Below the pieces are notes generated by a model. The model saw nothing but the letters and a program-made list of their open reading frames with translations. It was not told where the DNA came from and did no database searches. A stretch of 64,000 bases of DNA. Origin: Cyrtodaria siliqua (taxonomy: Eukaryota; Mollusca; Bivalvia; Adapedonta; Hiatellidae). A program made the position numbers and the translations under genes. The stretch lies in NCBI GenBank assembly GCA_037043455.1, contig JAWPHD010000005.1, positions 1,080,713-1,144,712 on the forward strand, read 5' to 3'. This document shows, one piece after another, positions 12,950-24,965 of the stretch (positions are counted from its first letter, which is position 1; each line of letters opens with the position of its first letter).

Positions 12950-14098
12950 TTTCATGTTGAGTCTTTCACCAGATACCCAGGCAGATGTTATTGAAGCCTT
13001 TAATGATACCTCTCGGTATCTGGATGACATATTGAACATTGACAACCCTTTCTTTCTAACTATGGTTAATAATATTTATCCTAACGAACTTCAGCTTAAC
13101 AAAGCTAATATATCTGATAATAACGCTTCTTTTCTTGATTTAGATCTCTCGATTGAAAATGGTGAAATAATTTGCAAAATCTATGACAAGAGAGATCATT
13201 TTAATTTTGACATTGTTGATTATCCCCACATGGATGGGGATGTTCCCCGAGCAACTTCTTATGGGGTGTATGTGTCTCAACTTATTCGTTTTTCAAGAGG
13301 TTGTACTCGAGTTGAGGACTTTAATATTCGTAATCTTTGTATAACTAAAAAGCTCCTCAATCAGGGTTACCGTTGCCATAAACTTCGTAAAACCTTTGCA
13401 AAATTTTATTATCGTAACCTTGATCTTCTTTCCAAATATAAAAGTAATTTAAGGACTCTTCTGCGACAAGGACTATCACAATCTGACTTCTATGGTGACT
13501 TTGTAAACCCTTTTTACAGTTCGCCACTATGCTTTCCTCTTTAATTGCACGATGACCGGACAGGCTGTGGACCCTATGATGAAGCCTACCTAAAGCCCAT
13601 TGGGACGGTGGCGTTTGATGTTTGTCTATGATCTTTCTTGTCGTGCCCTTAATGGTTTATTCTCTTGTTGCTCTGGTTTCTGCCAAGTCATTGAGTATCT
13701 TCATTGTGGCTTTTTAGGCTATTGCTTTTTTGTAATATATTTACACGAGCATATTTGTGTTTTACTTATATTGCCTATTGATGCTGCCTTGTTGGTTAGA
13801 GATTAGATCATGGCGGGGATTTCTTTATTTACACTGTCCTGTTTTAATAGGATGACAATAGGGTAAGTGTGAGGTTTGGTGCAGCCTATAACCGGTTTAA
13901 ACCCCCAGTGGCCTACTTTGCCACTGACCGTTCGAAGGCGGTAGCCCTATTGTCAACCCTTTTGTGTTTGTGATGTCGTTTGCATTTATTATTACTTTTG
14001 CCTTCTTGATTGTCTGTTTGCGTGTTTATTTCTGTTTTTTGTGGTTGACTGTCCTCCTTGAATGCTACATTCCCTGTCCGATCTTTTTATATTTATTT
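12950..14098 (+). mobile_element. 5'-truncated YLDD retroelement (Penelope-like?) nested in the LINE
   Basis: The host LINE reads ...KRWYDKGV up to about 12949 and resumes as IFINDIMDNNGNL at about 14099, so about 1.15 kb is inserted. The insert carries the C-terminal part of a YLDD reverse transcriptase (12954-13544), then about 550 bp of 3' non-coding sequence ending near CCTGTCCGATCTTTTTATAT. That 3' region recurs, diverged, at 24399-24965 and as short tails at 17955-18062 and 55467-55585. This is independent evidence for a dispersed family with a defined 3' end. I did not find a clean target-site duplication. The Penelope-like assignment is inference from the RT remnant. Confidence 0.75.
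12954..13544 (+). pseudogene. C-terminal fragment of a YLDD reverse transcriptase
   Basis: This 196-residue open frame has no genuine N-terminus: it begins just before the RT catalytic motif C (RYLDDIL, residues 21-27). Downstream is FLDLDLSIENG at about 62-72, then KIYDKRDHFNFDIV, DGDVPRATSYGVYVSQLIRFSR and KLLNQGYRCHKLRKTF. The order YLDD, then a FLDLDL strand, then a basic KIYDKRD segment is what I expect downstream of the palm in Penelope-like RTs. It could be another YxDD lineage. I do not see a GIY-YIG domain, which might follow or be absent in this lineage. The frame itself is intact for its length, so the insertion is younger than the host LINE. Confidence 0.7.
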
Positions 14099-14899
14099 AT
14101 ATTTATTAATGATATAATGGATAACAATGGTAATCTTCTGTCTTTTACGCTATTTATCGAAAGGTTTGCTGTACATTCACATGTTTATAGAATATGAAGG
14201 TATGACTGCAGCAATACGAGGCTACCTTCAAAAACAACATTTTGGTCATCTTGCTATCAATTTAGAAAATCCAATTTGCCCATCAATAGTGTTCCTAATA
14301 ACAAGCGCACAGAAAGGCTGTCGTCCCATTTATGATATACTTATTAAATGAAATGGACATCAAACATCTTTAGCCAATGAGGGCACTATGGTATAAATAT
14401 AGACAGAGACTGGAATGACTTATTCAAAATACCTTTCAAATGTACAAAGGATACTAGATTATAATGGTTTCAGGAACAAATAAACCACATAATTACTGCT
14501 GCAAACATCCTTTTGACAAAAATGAAGATAAAAAATGATAACTGATGTTACTTTTGCACAAAGTCTCCAGAGAGGTTAATATACCAAATTATTTTGGAAT
14601 ACTTTTAAGATTACTTGCAATGACAATACTATAATAATCCAACCGGAATGGACTACAAAAGAAATATATTTGGGTCTAGTGAATATGAAAATGTTCTAAA
14701 TAAACTAATTTTGCATGCAAAATACTTCATATATAAAAGTTAGATGGAAGATTACCGTTGTTCGTAAATTTCAAACCACAACTTAAATACATATATCAAA
14801 CTGAAAAAATAAACGCAATTGAAAGTTTTGCATTTGATAAATTTGTAAAACCTTATAAATACCTACTTAATAATTAGTTTTGTCTTAAATTTTAAAGAG

Positions 14900-17064
14900 T
14901 TACAACACACCTATCTTGTTCCTTCTTATTGTTGTTTTTTGTTCTTCTTTTTTTTTGACAAAAGAAAAATCAAAAGATATGTGTAATAAAATCTATTAAA
15001 TTATGTTCCCCGCTGTTCCCACTGAATAATGAAGAGTCACACCTCCATAGAAATATCTTGTCTTTTCTTTATATATTTATTTGGACACCATTTTTGTTTC
15101 ACACAGTAAACTGTAGGAAAACTCAGCAGAGATAGTATGTGGATCTTGTATAAAAACTGAAACACTCATAGGTTGATTATGTTAGCATTGCATTTATCTA
15201 CGTTAAACAATTCTTTATACAAGATATATATGCTGGGTTTTGAAAAAAAAATCCTTACAATTATCAATGAAGGGGTATTAAAGTAACACAATTAATATTT
15301 TGACTATTATGTAAATGTTTACTGCTTTCAAGATTTAAAGGGACACACAGCAATCTGGTGTATTGGCAATTTTTTTTTTTTTGAAAGATCCTCAGATTGC
15401 AGAGATTGCAGAGACCCCCTTTCATCAAAATTGTATTTTAAATCTTCTTTTGACTATTGTAGAGAAAAAAAACAAAAACATTTATATAGTTTCTAATCAT
15501 GATACGCATTTGTTTCTTCTAAATATTTTGTAAACTGTTTATAAATATTATGCATATCTGTACGGTTTGTTGAGGGGTGACCCACCCCGACCCTCACAGA
15601 CCTATTATGGGGTGAATAAATGGAATACCATTAAGTTTGCGATCGAAATTAAAAAGAAATTATGTGTACAGTATTTTACAGTGAAAATGTCAAAATAACT
15701 CCAAAATATGTGTAATTTAAGGTATTGTAATCAAATATAATTAGAAGCCTGATGACCTATATATTTGTTAACTTGTTTTAAAAGAGATGTCATATACTAG
15801 TTTTAAAATAGTTGAGCATTAGAACATACTTTTTTTATCTTAAATTATTATTTTACTTAAAAAGAAATGGGTGGGGTACTGAAAGATATGTATGAACATT
15901 AATCATTGTTTTTCAATGAATGTAATGTTATGAAAAAGAGTGTGGAAATTTGCAATGACTCTATCTTTCCTCTTTTTCGTGAAATTTTGGAGTTAAAATA
16001 CGTGTTTTCTTCAAAGACGTCTAGTGGAAAAAAACAGTGTGATGACTTACCCTTATTTTGATAATTTTGTATCGAAGTGATACCAAAGAAGATTTAAATA
16101 TCAATTTAAAACATCTCAGCTCTACGTCCTTTCCCCTTCAACCTCCTTAACATTATTTACTATGGATAATCATAGAAAGAAAACTGTTCCACTAAATTTC
16201 GACCTGGATTAATCTGTCTCCAGTTGGTTTTACTGACCTTTTTATTGTTTGACTTCTGACAGTGTTAGGCATTGAATGAATGTTTTTGAGAAAATGATTT
16301 CTTTGTGCGAAGTAACTGAACAAACCCAGAAATGCACATGCATTTCATTTCATAAGTATTTCATAACAACAATGTGGAATGCACTAAATCCAGATATGCA
16401 CGTAAACAATGTTAAATGTCGACTCGTTATAATGATTTTTTTATATTTTGTCCAAAATGTCTCAAATTTTAACTTTTAAAAGAACTGATTTGTGGTGCGT
16501 TTTCAATGACCGTGAGTATATATTTTAAAGAAACTAACCCGCTAAATAACGGCAAAATTGCACTACAAAACCCTGTATCAAAACTCTATACAGGTTTTCA
16601 GGTCATATAATAATGTATATGTGTCGATTAAAAAGTAAAGGTTTGTTAACGGGTTCTAAAAATAACTGTGACTGAATATGAGTAATATGAATTATTAGTT
16701 GGTAACTCTTTATTCGACGCTCCAGATTTGGGGTTTAGCCTGGCAGGTTAAATCGTTTATACTGTTGGATTTTCAAAATACTATAAACCTATTTTTTGAA
16801 ACGTCGTGGTGCCCAGGTCGAGACTATGGTGCCCAGGTCGCAACATTTATACAAACTTTAAATGGTGTTATATTTACAAATCGTGCCGTTACTTTTCTAT
16901 ACTTTTCTATAATTAGACAATCCGTGACTCTTTGGGTAAAGCGGCTGTCACGAATTGTCGATTAAAACGATTAAAACAAATATTCGTTATACGGGTTATA
17001 TTAAATAAGGGTGTTCGGTAACCTTCCACTTAATAAAATGCAAATCGTGTGTGTAAGTCAATAT
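14900..17064. other. AT-rich unassigned DNA
   Basis: No gene, RNA gene or clear repeat structure recognised. Short frames at 16276-16479 and 16699-16965 carry no motif. A small tandem duplication of GGTGCCCAGGTCG lies at about 16810-16840. The T-rich stretch around 15360 may be the edge of another repeat, but I could not find a partner terminus. Confidence 0.45.
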
Positions 17065-17445
17065 ATACTGAGCACAAATAAAAAATACGCATTTTTCTTT
17101 CCCTTATTTATAGACAGCAAAAGAGGAAATAATAAATGATGTATATAGGATAATTATATCGACCACCACCATGTCCAAACAAAATATATTTTTGAAAAGT
17201 TCAATACACAAGGGAGTTATCCTCCCTTTTTCGTAAACCATGAATTTTAGTGAAAAGACATAAAATCTACAAACAGTATCTCAATGTGTCCAAGACAATA
17301 TTCTCTATACGTTGCTTTCAAAAGAAATCGCAACACAACATCGATTGTGTAGGTAGCAGCTTTTGATTATCAAAAATCGTCCAATTACCTCCCTTTAAGG
17401 TTTCCATAACATCCATAAAAGAGTATCGCTTGGCAAAATTTGAAA
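17065..17445 (+). repeat. Dispersed repeat, copy 1 (partner at 38155-38620)
   Basis: This block and 38155-38620 share, in the same order and orientation, TATAGACAGCAAAA.AGGAAA, TTTTTGAAAAGTTCA.TACACAA, GAGACAATATTCTCTATA-type, ATTGTGTAG.TGGCAG-type, ATTACCTCCCTTTAA and CATAAAAGAGTAT.GCTTGGCAA segments. Neither copy encodes a protein. Probably a non-autonomous element of unknown family. Confidence 0.7.
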
Positions 17446-17648
17446 CTGTTTAAATGAATATGTATTACTCAGTGAAGTGTGCTTAAAACATCTAACATTG
17501 TTTAATTAAAGCGATGTTCAAGCTGTCCTACGCCCTCATAAACTGGCCTATGGAAATACCAGTCAAAAAAGGGGGTACCTTTTATTTTTGGCGAGTATAT
17601 TGATATAAATAGGCATAATACTAGTTGATCAATTTGAAACGGACGAAG

Positions 17649-17896
17649 TTTTTTGTTTGTATGGTGTTTTACGTCCTTTTCAACACATGCAAGATTATAT
17701 ACGATGTTTTTGTGGTGGAGGTAGACCACCCACTTTTTCCTGGGTAGAACCAGTACTGTACACCTCCCGCCATTCGTAAGAATCGACACTTTCTCACTTA
17801 CAAGTCGAGCTCCCAGTGGGATTCGAACCCGCAGCGGTGAGAGGCGAGAAGGTTTACAACGTAACGTCGTTAACCCCTCGGCCGCAGAAACGCTAC
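17649..17896 (-). mobile_element. tRNA-derived SINE, copy 1, with 12-bp target-site duplication
   Basis: Reading the minus strand, the element starts with a tRNA-like head containing a Pol III A-box-like GCGGCCGAGGGGTTAAC (plus-strand 17871-17887) and a B box GCGGGTTCGAATCCC (17818-17832). A tRNA-unrelated body and a short A-rich tail toward 17649 follow. The 12-bp AAACGGACGAAG occurs at both 17637-17648 and 17897-17908 and is read as the target-site duplication. The body is 248 bp. A second copy of nearly the same length lies at 26280-26530. The head resembles a type II (Ser/Leu-like) tRNA but does not form a complete one, so it is not a tRNA gene. Confidence 0.85.
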
Positions 17897-17954
17897 AAAC
17901 GGACGAAGATAAATCCAACAAGCAGTTGGAGTTTTTGCTACAGCATATAGTAAC

Positions 17955-18062
17955 ACCTTGTTTGTGATAGTGATTGATATTGTTGGTTATTTTGATTACG
18001 TTTGGTTTTTTGTGTGGGTTTTTTAGTTAACTGTGAATGTGTTCTGTGAATGCTACATTTCC
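17955..18062 (+). mobile_element. 3' tail fragment of the YLDD retroelement family
   Basis: Matches the last part of the nested element (about 13965-14085): TTTGTGAT.GTG-type start, TTTTTGTG(T/G)GG block, TTAACTGTG and a terminal TGAATGCTACATTTCCT. Only the tail is present, as expected from extreme 5' truncation during target-primed insertion. Confidence 0.55.
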
Positions 18063-18101
18063 TAAGGTGACGTGATTTACAAATATCTTAAGATCCTAGG
18101 T

Positions 18102-20251
18102 GTATGTATGTATGTATATATGTACGCGTATATATGTATACGTTTATATGTATGTGTATATGGGTGTATATATGTATGTATTTAGGCTCATATGGTGATT
18201 GAATGACCTACCTCCATGTACAGTACTATTCCACTGTCTGTTAATAATTGAAAATTGGCTTTTTACGAATGACCATTGTCTATACTATTTTACGCATGCA
18301 AGAGTTTACCGCACGGGACATTTATGTTTTTAAATCGTACAGGTAAAAGTACTATTGCTCGGTGGATATGTAAAAGGCAAAATATAATGTATAAACATGA
18401 TAATTAAGCAAAGAAATATTTGGATTTGCATGCTTTTTGAAAAATTACAATTATTCAAATGATGTGCTTTTTAAGTAATAGTGTTATTTTCTGCCTTTTA
18501 TTTAAACATGTGTATATGACTTCCTTAAATTACATGCATAGTATAACTGTACTCAACATTATATGAATTACGTGGAAAAAATGTTCTTATCTTCTTATAT
18601 TTAGAAATATATTATAAATGCATTTATCATTATGGGAATTACGTAAAGTTATTATGATTACCAATGCAAACTATGTATATATTATCTGTTAAAATATTTT
18701 AATTATTTACACCTGTAACCATACTCTTCTCAATGTATATGTGTGTAACTGTTGCCTCCAAATGTATTGGCGATGAAAATGTATATATATTTGATCCTGC
18801 TTACTTATAGAAATGGCGTGCTTGTAATTATGATTAATATAAACACATTCTCATGAGTTTTCTTATTTGTCATACACAATCGTTGTTAAAAAAAAAATCT
18901 GTGTATCTCACTAAAATTTCGTTTCGTTAGAGGGAAAACTATGGATGTAGCGCAGTCTCATGAGTTTTATTGTTTTTATAATCTGTTTCATACAAATTCA
19001 TTGTAAGGAAACTCCTTGTATCTCTCTAAAATTTCGTTTCGTTAGAGAGAAAAACAAATGGACCTTTTAATTTTTGTTAAAAGAATACGAGCACCCACAA
19101 GCAAATGGACAGTTTCTCTTTATATCAAGTTGAATTGTTATCTTCATCAAACATGCAAACAAAAACATAATCAAGCACATTATGACCATATGTGATAGTT
19201 ATCTTTAGATTTCTATTTAGACACATAACGAAAGTTGGCTTTTAAGTCAAAATATGAAATACAATACAATGGTTTTTATCATATTCCATATCTAAATGTG
19301 TTTGAATATAGATATGTGTTGCTGTTTCCGGTTGTATCACATGCATATTGTCTTGTAGTATAATCCATTCACTAGAACGACACATTGTATGATAAATCAT
19401 ATGTTTAAAAACATATGTGGCAAAAGTTATCAACGGTAATCAAAAAAAATAATTCTGTTGTCTTTTTGTTAGGTTGTTGTTGTCTTTCGTGTTGTTTTTT
19501 TTTACCAATATGCATATTTCTGGCTACACCGTATAAGCATGCATTTTGTGAAAATAAAACATAAAAAAAAATGATATGTAGTAGGTCTTGCAGTTATCTC
19601 AAAAGGTTACATTTAATTTGATTATTATGAATCTGTTCTAAATACACGAAAGTGTAAGAGTATTTATTGAAAAAAATTAACATTTTGATATTTTTCAAGA
19701 CTTTTAAAGATGTAAAATCATGCTTTATCAGTTTCTAAATAAATATGTTATTTTACAGTTTGTCAGCATGGCATAACGTGATTTGTAAGATTATAACCAT
19801 CAAACCGACACAAATACATGTATAACTTATTCAATGCCCAATCTGTGTGTGTGTGTTTCTTTTGTTGTTTTGTTGTGAGTTAGCTTCTCGATACGTTGTA
19901 TACTGAAAAACGTTATGCATATAGCATTATGTTATTGGTAAAGTGTCAATTTGATGTTTTGTCTGAACTTCACTGATTGCAATGGTATATATTGAATATC
20001 GCTGTGCATTGTTATAATACTTATGACGTATACTTGGTCTATCAGTTGTGTACAAACTCTTGGCGGCGCCAAAGCGCCCACTACTTTAAATCATAAATGA
20101 TTTTTCAGGAATTCCCACTCACTCTACTTAACTGTCTAGTTTTCTTAGTTTTCTTATTTCTTTATTCCGCTATCACTTTTCCTTACTGTTTTCTGTGCAC
20201 TGCACGATGGTACGATGCTTTTTTGTTATCCAAACTAAAATAATATAAACA
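18102..20251 (+). other. Putative 5' region of the LINE, no ORF1 seen
   Basis: Starts with a TGTA/TATA-rich simple repeat (18102-18190), then AT-rich sequence without a plus-strand open frame of note. Two similar segments containing AAAATTTCGTTTCGTTAGAG lie near 18913 and 19029, an internal duplication. A G+C-richer patch near 20060 (GGCGGCGCC) and a pyrimidine-rich stretch at 20110-20200 immediately precede ORF2 and could belong to an internal promoter. This is inference only. Confidence 0.4.
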
Positions 20252-23200
20252 ATGGACATTAAGTTCTGTACCTTTAATGTAAAGGGACTTGGGGATTACA
20301 ATAAAAGAAAACAAATATTTGAGTGGCTGAAACAAAATAAATACTCTGTATGTTTTTTGCAAGAACTTCATTGCGATGAAAGCACGTTCGCCAAATGGAA
20401 ACTTGAGTGGGGAAATGATGCTTTTTTCAGCGGAAGTAGCAAAACTAGTACTGGCGTGGGCATTCTTATCAACTCAAATTTTACATATGATGTAATGGAA
20501 TATAAAAATATAATTAACGGCAGAATGCAATCATTAAAATTAAATGTAGATGATAGAGAATTATTACTACTTAATGTGTATGGCCCGAATAAAGTCACAG
20601 ATAATACAAATTTTCTGACAAAGATTGAAGAATTCGTTTTAACAAATAATCATGAAACTTTAATTATAGGTGGAGATTTTAACACAGTTATTGATGTTGA
20701 TAACGATAAGAAAAATGGTAGCGTTAACAGTAATAAAAAAAGTAGAGAAAAAATAAATAATATTATATCGGCATATGACATTAATGATATATGGAGAGTT
20801 TTAAATCCAACGACCCGACATTATACATGGCACTCCAACCATAAACCTCCAATATTCTGTAGACTCGATTACTTTTTAGTTTCGTCAAATATTGTTAATG
20901 CTATTTCAAAATGTAAAATTACTGCTGGCTTACGCTCCGATCATTCAATAGTATATTTTAATCTTAAAAATGAAAAACAACCACGTGGTCCAGGGTATTT
21001 TAAATTAAACAATAGTGTGATTTTAGATAAGGAATATCAAGAACGAATACGAAAATCTTTACAAGAAACAGTCAGCGTAAATAAAGACGCAAATCCTAAC
21101 ACGCTTTGGGAGGTTATTAAAGGTACAATCCGAAATGAAACAATATTATATTCCGCAGGAAAGAAAAAACGGGAACGCAAAGAAGAACACATATTAAATG
21201 AAAATATCGACAAACTTGAACTGGATTTATCCAATAACCCCGAAAATGAAAAATTACTTAATGAAATTAATCAACTGAAATCAAAACTCGAAAATATTAT
21301 AGAGAAAAAGACACAAGGTATTAATTTAAGGGCAAAGGCTGAATGGATTGAAGGTGCGGAAAAAAATACAAAATATTTTGCAAGCCTCGAGAAAAAAAAA
21401 TCAGAACAAAAGACAATCACGAGAATAATTAAAAATAATAAAGAAGTAACAGACTCTCAAAAAATATTGACAGAAACAATGACATACTATAAGAAATTGT
21501 ACAGTAAAATAAAAACCGAAGAAAGCAAAAATACTTTTTTCCCAAATACAAAAGAAAATGTTCTAAATGACCAACAAAAAGAAACTTGTGAAGGAATAAT
21601 TAGTGAGACAGAATGTTTAAATGCCCTAAAGGAAATGAAAAATAATAAGAGTCCTGGGTCGGACGGGATAACAACTGAGTTCTATAAACTGTTTTGGAAC
21701 GACATTAAAGAATTTTATATTAAATCAATAAACTATTCGTATGCAATTGGAAGTTTAACTACAATTCAAAAACAAGGTATTATAACGCTTCTGCCAAAAC
21801 AAAATAAAGACTTAACTTCACTTATGAACTGGAGGCCAATTAGTTTATTAAATGTCGACTATAAAATCGCGACGAAATGTATAGCTAACCGTATGAAAAA
21901 GGTTTTATACACTCTTATAGACAATAGTCAAACAGGTTTTATGAAGGGGAGATACATAGGAGAGAATATAAGAACAATATTTGAAATAATCGACTATTTG
22001 AATGAAGACAATTTACCAGGACATATATTTTTTGCTGATTTCGAAAAGGCATTTGATAGCTTAGATCATGATTTTATTTTACAATGTTTAACATATTTTA
22101 ATTTTGGAACATCGCTTGTTAATTGGATTAAACTGTTTTACAGAGATGCCCAAAGTTGTGTATCAAACAACGGACACATGTCTGACTTTTTTAAAATAGA
22201 AAGAGGAGTAAGACAAGGATGCCCACTGTCACCTTATATTTTCCTAGTTGTAATTGAGATTCTTTATAAAGCCATTAGAACAGAAAACGACATTAAAGGC
22301 GTAATACTAGCTAATAAAGAAATAAAAAATACAGCTTTTGCAGATGATGCCACCTTCATACTAGATGGTTCGAAGAAAACATTTGAATCTTTAATTAGAC
22401 TAATAGATAAATTCAGTTTGACATCAGGACTCAAGTTAAACATAAACAAATCGGTAATATTGCGTGTTGGCTCACTCAAAAATACAGATGAAAAATACTG
22501 CAAAGATAAACACTTTATATGGACAAACAATAAAGCAACATCTGGGAATTGTTTTCACAAATGATAGGTCAAAATGCCACCAGGAAAACCTTATACCAAA
22601 GATAGATGAATTCTGCAATTGTTTAGAACGTTGGAAAAAACATAGTTTGTCAATAATTGGAAAAATAACCGTTATTAAAACATTTGCACTACCCAAACTC
22701 ATATATCCTCTAACAGTTCTAGAGACTCCAAATGAAGTTTGTATTAACCGAATAAAAAACAAAATGTTTGAATTTTTATGGGAAGGTAAACCAGATAAGA
22801 TAAACAGAAACACAATAATTCAGGATTATGAAAATGGGGGTTTAAAAATGATTGATATAAACCTATTTATAAATTCAATAAAAGCAGGCTGGATTAAAAG
22901 ACTTCTGGATCCTAACAATCACGGTGATTGGAAGGCGATATATATGAAAGAAATTAATAAATGTGGAGGGAAAACATTGTTTGAAAGCAATTTTAATACA
23001 ATTGATGCAAAAACAATAACTCTTAAATTACCGTTTTTATCGCAAATAGTTAAATCATGGTCAGCAATAAATTTTAGGGAAAATATTGATCAATATTCGA
23101 GACAAATTATATGGAACAATACTTATATTAAACACAGAGGGAAAATGCTTTATAAAAAAACATGGGACATTAAAGGTATACAATACATAGAACAGTTATA

Positions 23201-23996
23201 TAATACTAGGGTTAAAACATTCTACACATTCGATCATTTAAAAACGGTTTTTAATCTAAGCAATTCTGAATTTCTTCAATATTATACAATCATTCAAAGC
23301 ATTCCAAAGATGTGGAAGAAAACAATTCAAACAGAAATTAGAAACAATATTAATATTGAACAAACACTGATAAAAGAAATAGAGAAAACAACGAATGCAA
23401 ATAAAGTTATATATAATAAGCATATTAGACGTATTCAGAAGGAGCTCGTTATAAAACCTCATGTAAAATGGGACGAAACATTTACGAATCTAAACTGGAA
23501 ACTAATTCACCTTATACCGTTTGAATGCTTAATTGACACTAAACTTAGAACATTCCAGTATAAATATATAATGCGAGTTCTCCCAACAAACACTTTTTTG
23601 CATAAATGTAAAATTGCAAATACAAGTCTTTGTGACTTTTGTAATATGCACATAGAAACTATCGAGCATTTGTTTTGGGAATGTCCAGTTACTCGAGCTT
23701 TTTGGACAGAAGTACAAAACCTTTTAATCACTAAAAATATACAATGCAATGTAGACTTTAAAACGATCTCATTTGGAATTATGGCACAAACGGCAAACTC
23801 TTGCTTTTTAAATTGTATATTAATGATTGCGAAGTATTTTATTTTCAGAAGTAAATATACAAAGACAACTCCCAGTGTTGCAACCTTTATACTATATTTA
23901 AACAAAATTGAAAACATAGAAAGAATAATAGCGACATCTAGGGAAAAGATAAGACAACACAATGATAAATGGGAACTTTTTGCAGCTCAGAACTGA
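20252..23996 (+). pseudogene. L1-like ORF2: endonuclease, reverse transcriptase, C-terminal zinc knuckle; one frameshift
   Basis: Residues 1-235 are the APE-type endonuclease: CTFNVKGLGD at 6-15, E38 in FLQELH, GGDFN at 140-144, RLDYFL at 204-209 and SDH at 229-231. A lysine/glutamate-rich linker (about 305-355) precedes RT: SPGSDGITTEFYK at 467-479, NWRPISLLNVDYK at 526-538, motif A FADFEKAFD at 594-602, motif B RGVRQGCPLSPY at 651-662 and motif C FADD at 696-699. All catalytic residues are present. The frame breaks at about 22541: KATS in one frame continues as LGIVFTND in another, consistent with a one-base loss. The second part has the FLWEGKPDKINR ... NGGLKM connector and a C-x2-C-x7-H-x4-C knuckle (CDFCNMHIETIEHLFWEC, near 23630-23685). 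The start ATG at 20252 has A at -3 and G at +4. A single lesion implies a young copy. Confidence 0.93.
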
Positions 23997-24398
23997 AAAC
24001 GTTTTAAAACAGCTCGTACAGTGTGGTGCTACACTTCTATTCCTCTCTGCTCCTCTGTCAATCTATTCTGTCCTTTCAATACTGTCCTAACAACCTATCT
24101 CCTATCACATCTAATATAATCTTATTTTTCGAGAGACATAAGTGTACAATAAAACATGTGTTTTGTTGATTCACATAATGTAAATATGTATTTAGAAAAT
24201 GTAAATGCTCTTTGTAAATATGTGTGTTATTGTATAATTGTGTAAATTGAAAAATAAAATATTTTCAAAACAAAAAAAAAAAAGATCCTAGGTCATGGTC
24301 ACTAATATATTATATTTATTAAACTTGTAGAACGTTTTTCAAAAGAGGTAATGACCCTAACAATTTGCAACGCACTGCATGTTTCGTTTAGACATTCA

Positions 24399-24965
24399 TT
24401 TACAGTTCGCCTTCATGCTTTCCAGTTTGGTTGTGCCATGAACCGACAGATCGTGGACCCTATGATGACGTTTATCTAATTTCTAAAAGGGATGGTGACG
24501 TTTAATATTTGTCTTCAATATTGTCTTGTTGTGTCCTTTACGGTTAGTATTTTGTTGCTCAGTCACTGAGTACTTGCTTTGTGAATTTCTATGTGGTTTT
24601 ATATTCATATATACATGATCATCTTTGTGTTTACTTATATTGCCTATGAATGCCGCCCAGTTTGTAAGAGGATAACGCCTGGTGGGGGTTTCTGTCTTTG
24701 CACTGCCCCGTTTAAGTGGAGTTGAAATAGGGTAAGAGTGGGGTTACGTGCACCCTAGAACCTTGTTTAAACCCCCATTGGCCTTTTTGGTCCTGGCCGT
24801 TCCAAAGTAGTACCCCTATTGTCAACTATTTTGTTTGTGGTATAGCATACTTTGCTTCTATTTGCTTCTTGTGGTTTTAGTTGTCCTCGTGGTTGTTGTT
24901 TGTAACTTGGTTAACTGTGTTCCTTGAATGCTATATGTCTTGTGCTACATCTATACCTACTATTA
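24399..24965 (+). mobile_element. 3' region of the YLDD retroelement family, diverged copy
   Basis: Aligns by eye with 13515-14090 along its length: TTACAGTTCGCC, ATGCTTTCC, CAG.TCGTGGACCCTATGATGA, TTACTTATATTGCCTATGAATGC, GTTTAAACCCCCATTGGCC and CCCCTATTGTCAAC all recur in order. No RT coding part is present, so it is truncated more deeply than the nested copy. It sits just downstream of the intact LINE's 3' flank. Confidence 0.75.

Larger units (their letters stand above)
7903..14885 (+). pseudogene. Degenerate L1-like LINE ORF2, interrupted by a motif-B array and a nested retroelement
   Basis: Conceptual translation across frames gives a non-LTR retrotransposon ORF2 in correct order. An apurinic-type endonuclease comes first: FLQDTYF near 7996, GDFNLVL near 8250, ARLDFF near 8350, then YRTDHSII near 8425. 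RT follows: IITCIPKTNKDRNYLKNWRPVSLFN near 9295-9370, QTGFW near 9447, motif B at 9714, and YADDT near 12118. The L1-type connector FLWNNHPDKIKR ... YGGLRM lies near 12550-12630 and a C-terminal tail LENPICPS near 14265. Many stops and frameshifts show it is dead. Subtracting the 2.3-kb array and the 1.15-kb nested insertion leaves about 3.5 kb, matching the 3.75-kb ORF of the intact relative at 20252. The 5' limit is where endonuclease similarity starts. Confidence 0.88.
18102..24282 (+). mobile_element. Nearly intact L1-like LINE with poly(A) tail and candidate target-site duplication
   Basis: The element carries an ORF2 (20252-23996), about 280 bp of 3' UTR, an AATAAA at 24253-24258 and a poly(A) run at 24272-24283. 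The 12-mer AAGATCCTAGGT follows the poly(A) at 24282-24293 and also occurs at 18090-18101, so I place the 5' end at 18102. A chance 12-bp match in that position is unlikely, though the 5' end then begins in a TGTA-rich microsatellite, which is odd. Full length would be about 6.2 kb. No ORF1-like protein is visible in the 2.15 kb before ORF2, so ORF1 is either absent in this lineage or lost. Confidence 0.7.

Noticed and set aside
17818..17896. Genuine tRNA gene
   Set aside because: Box A and box B are present but no acceptor stem closes, and a tRNA-unrelated body with target-site duplication follows, so it is a SINE.
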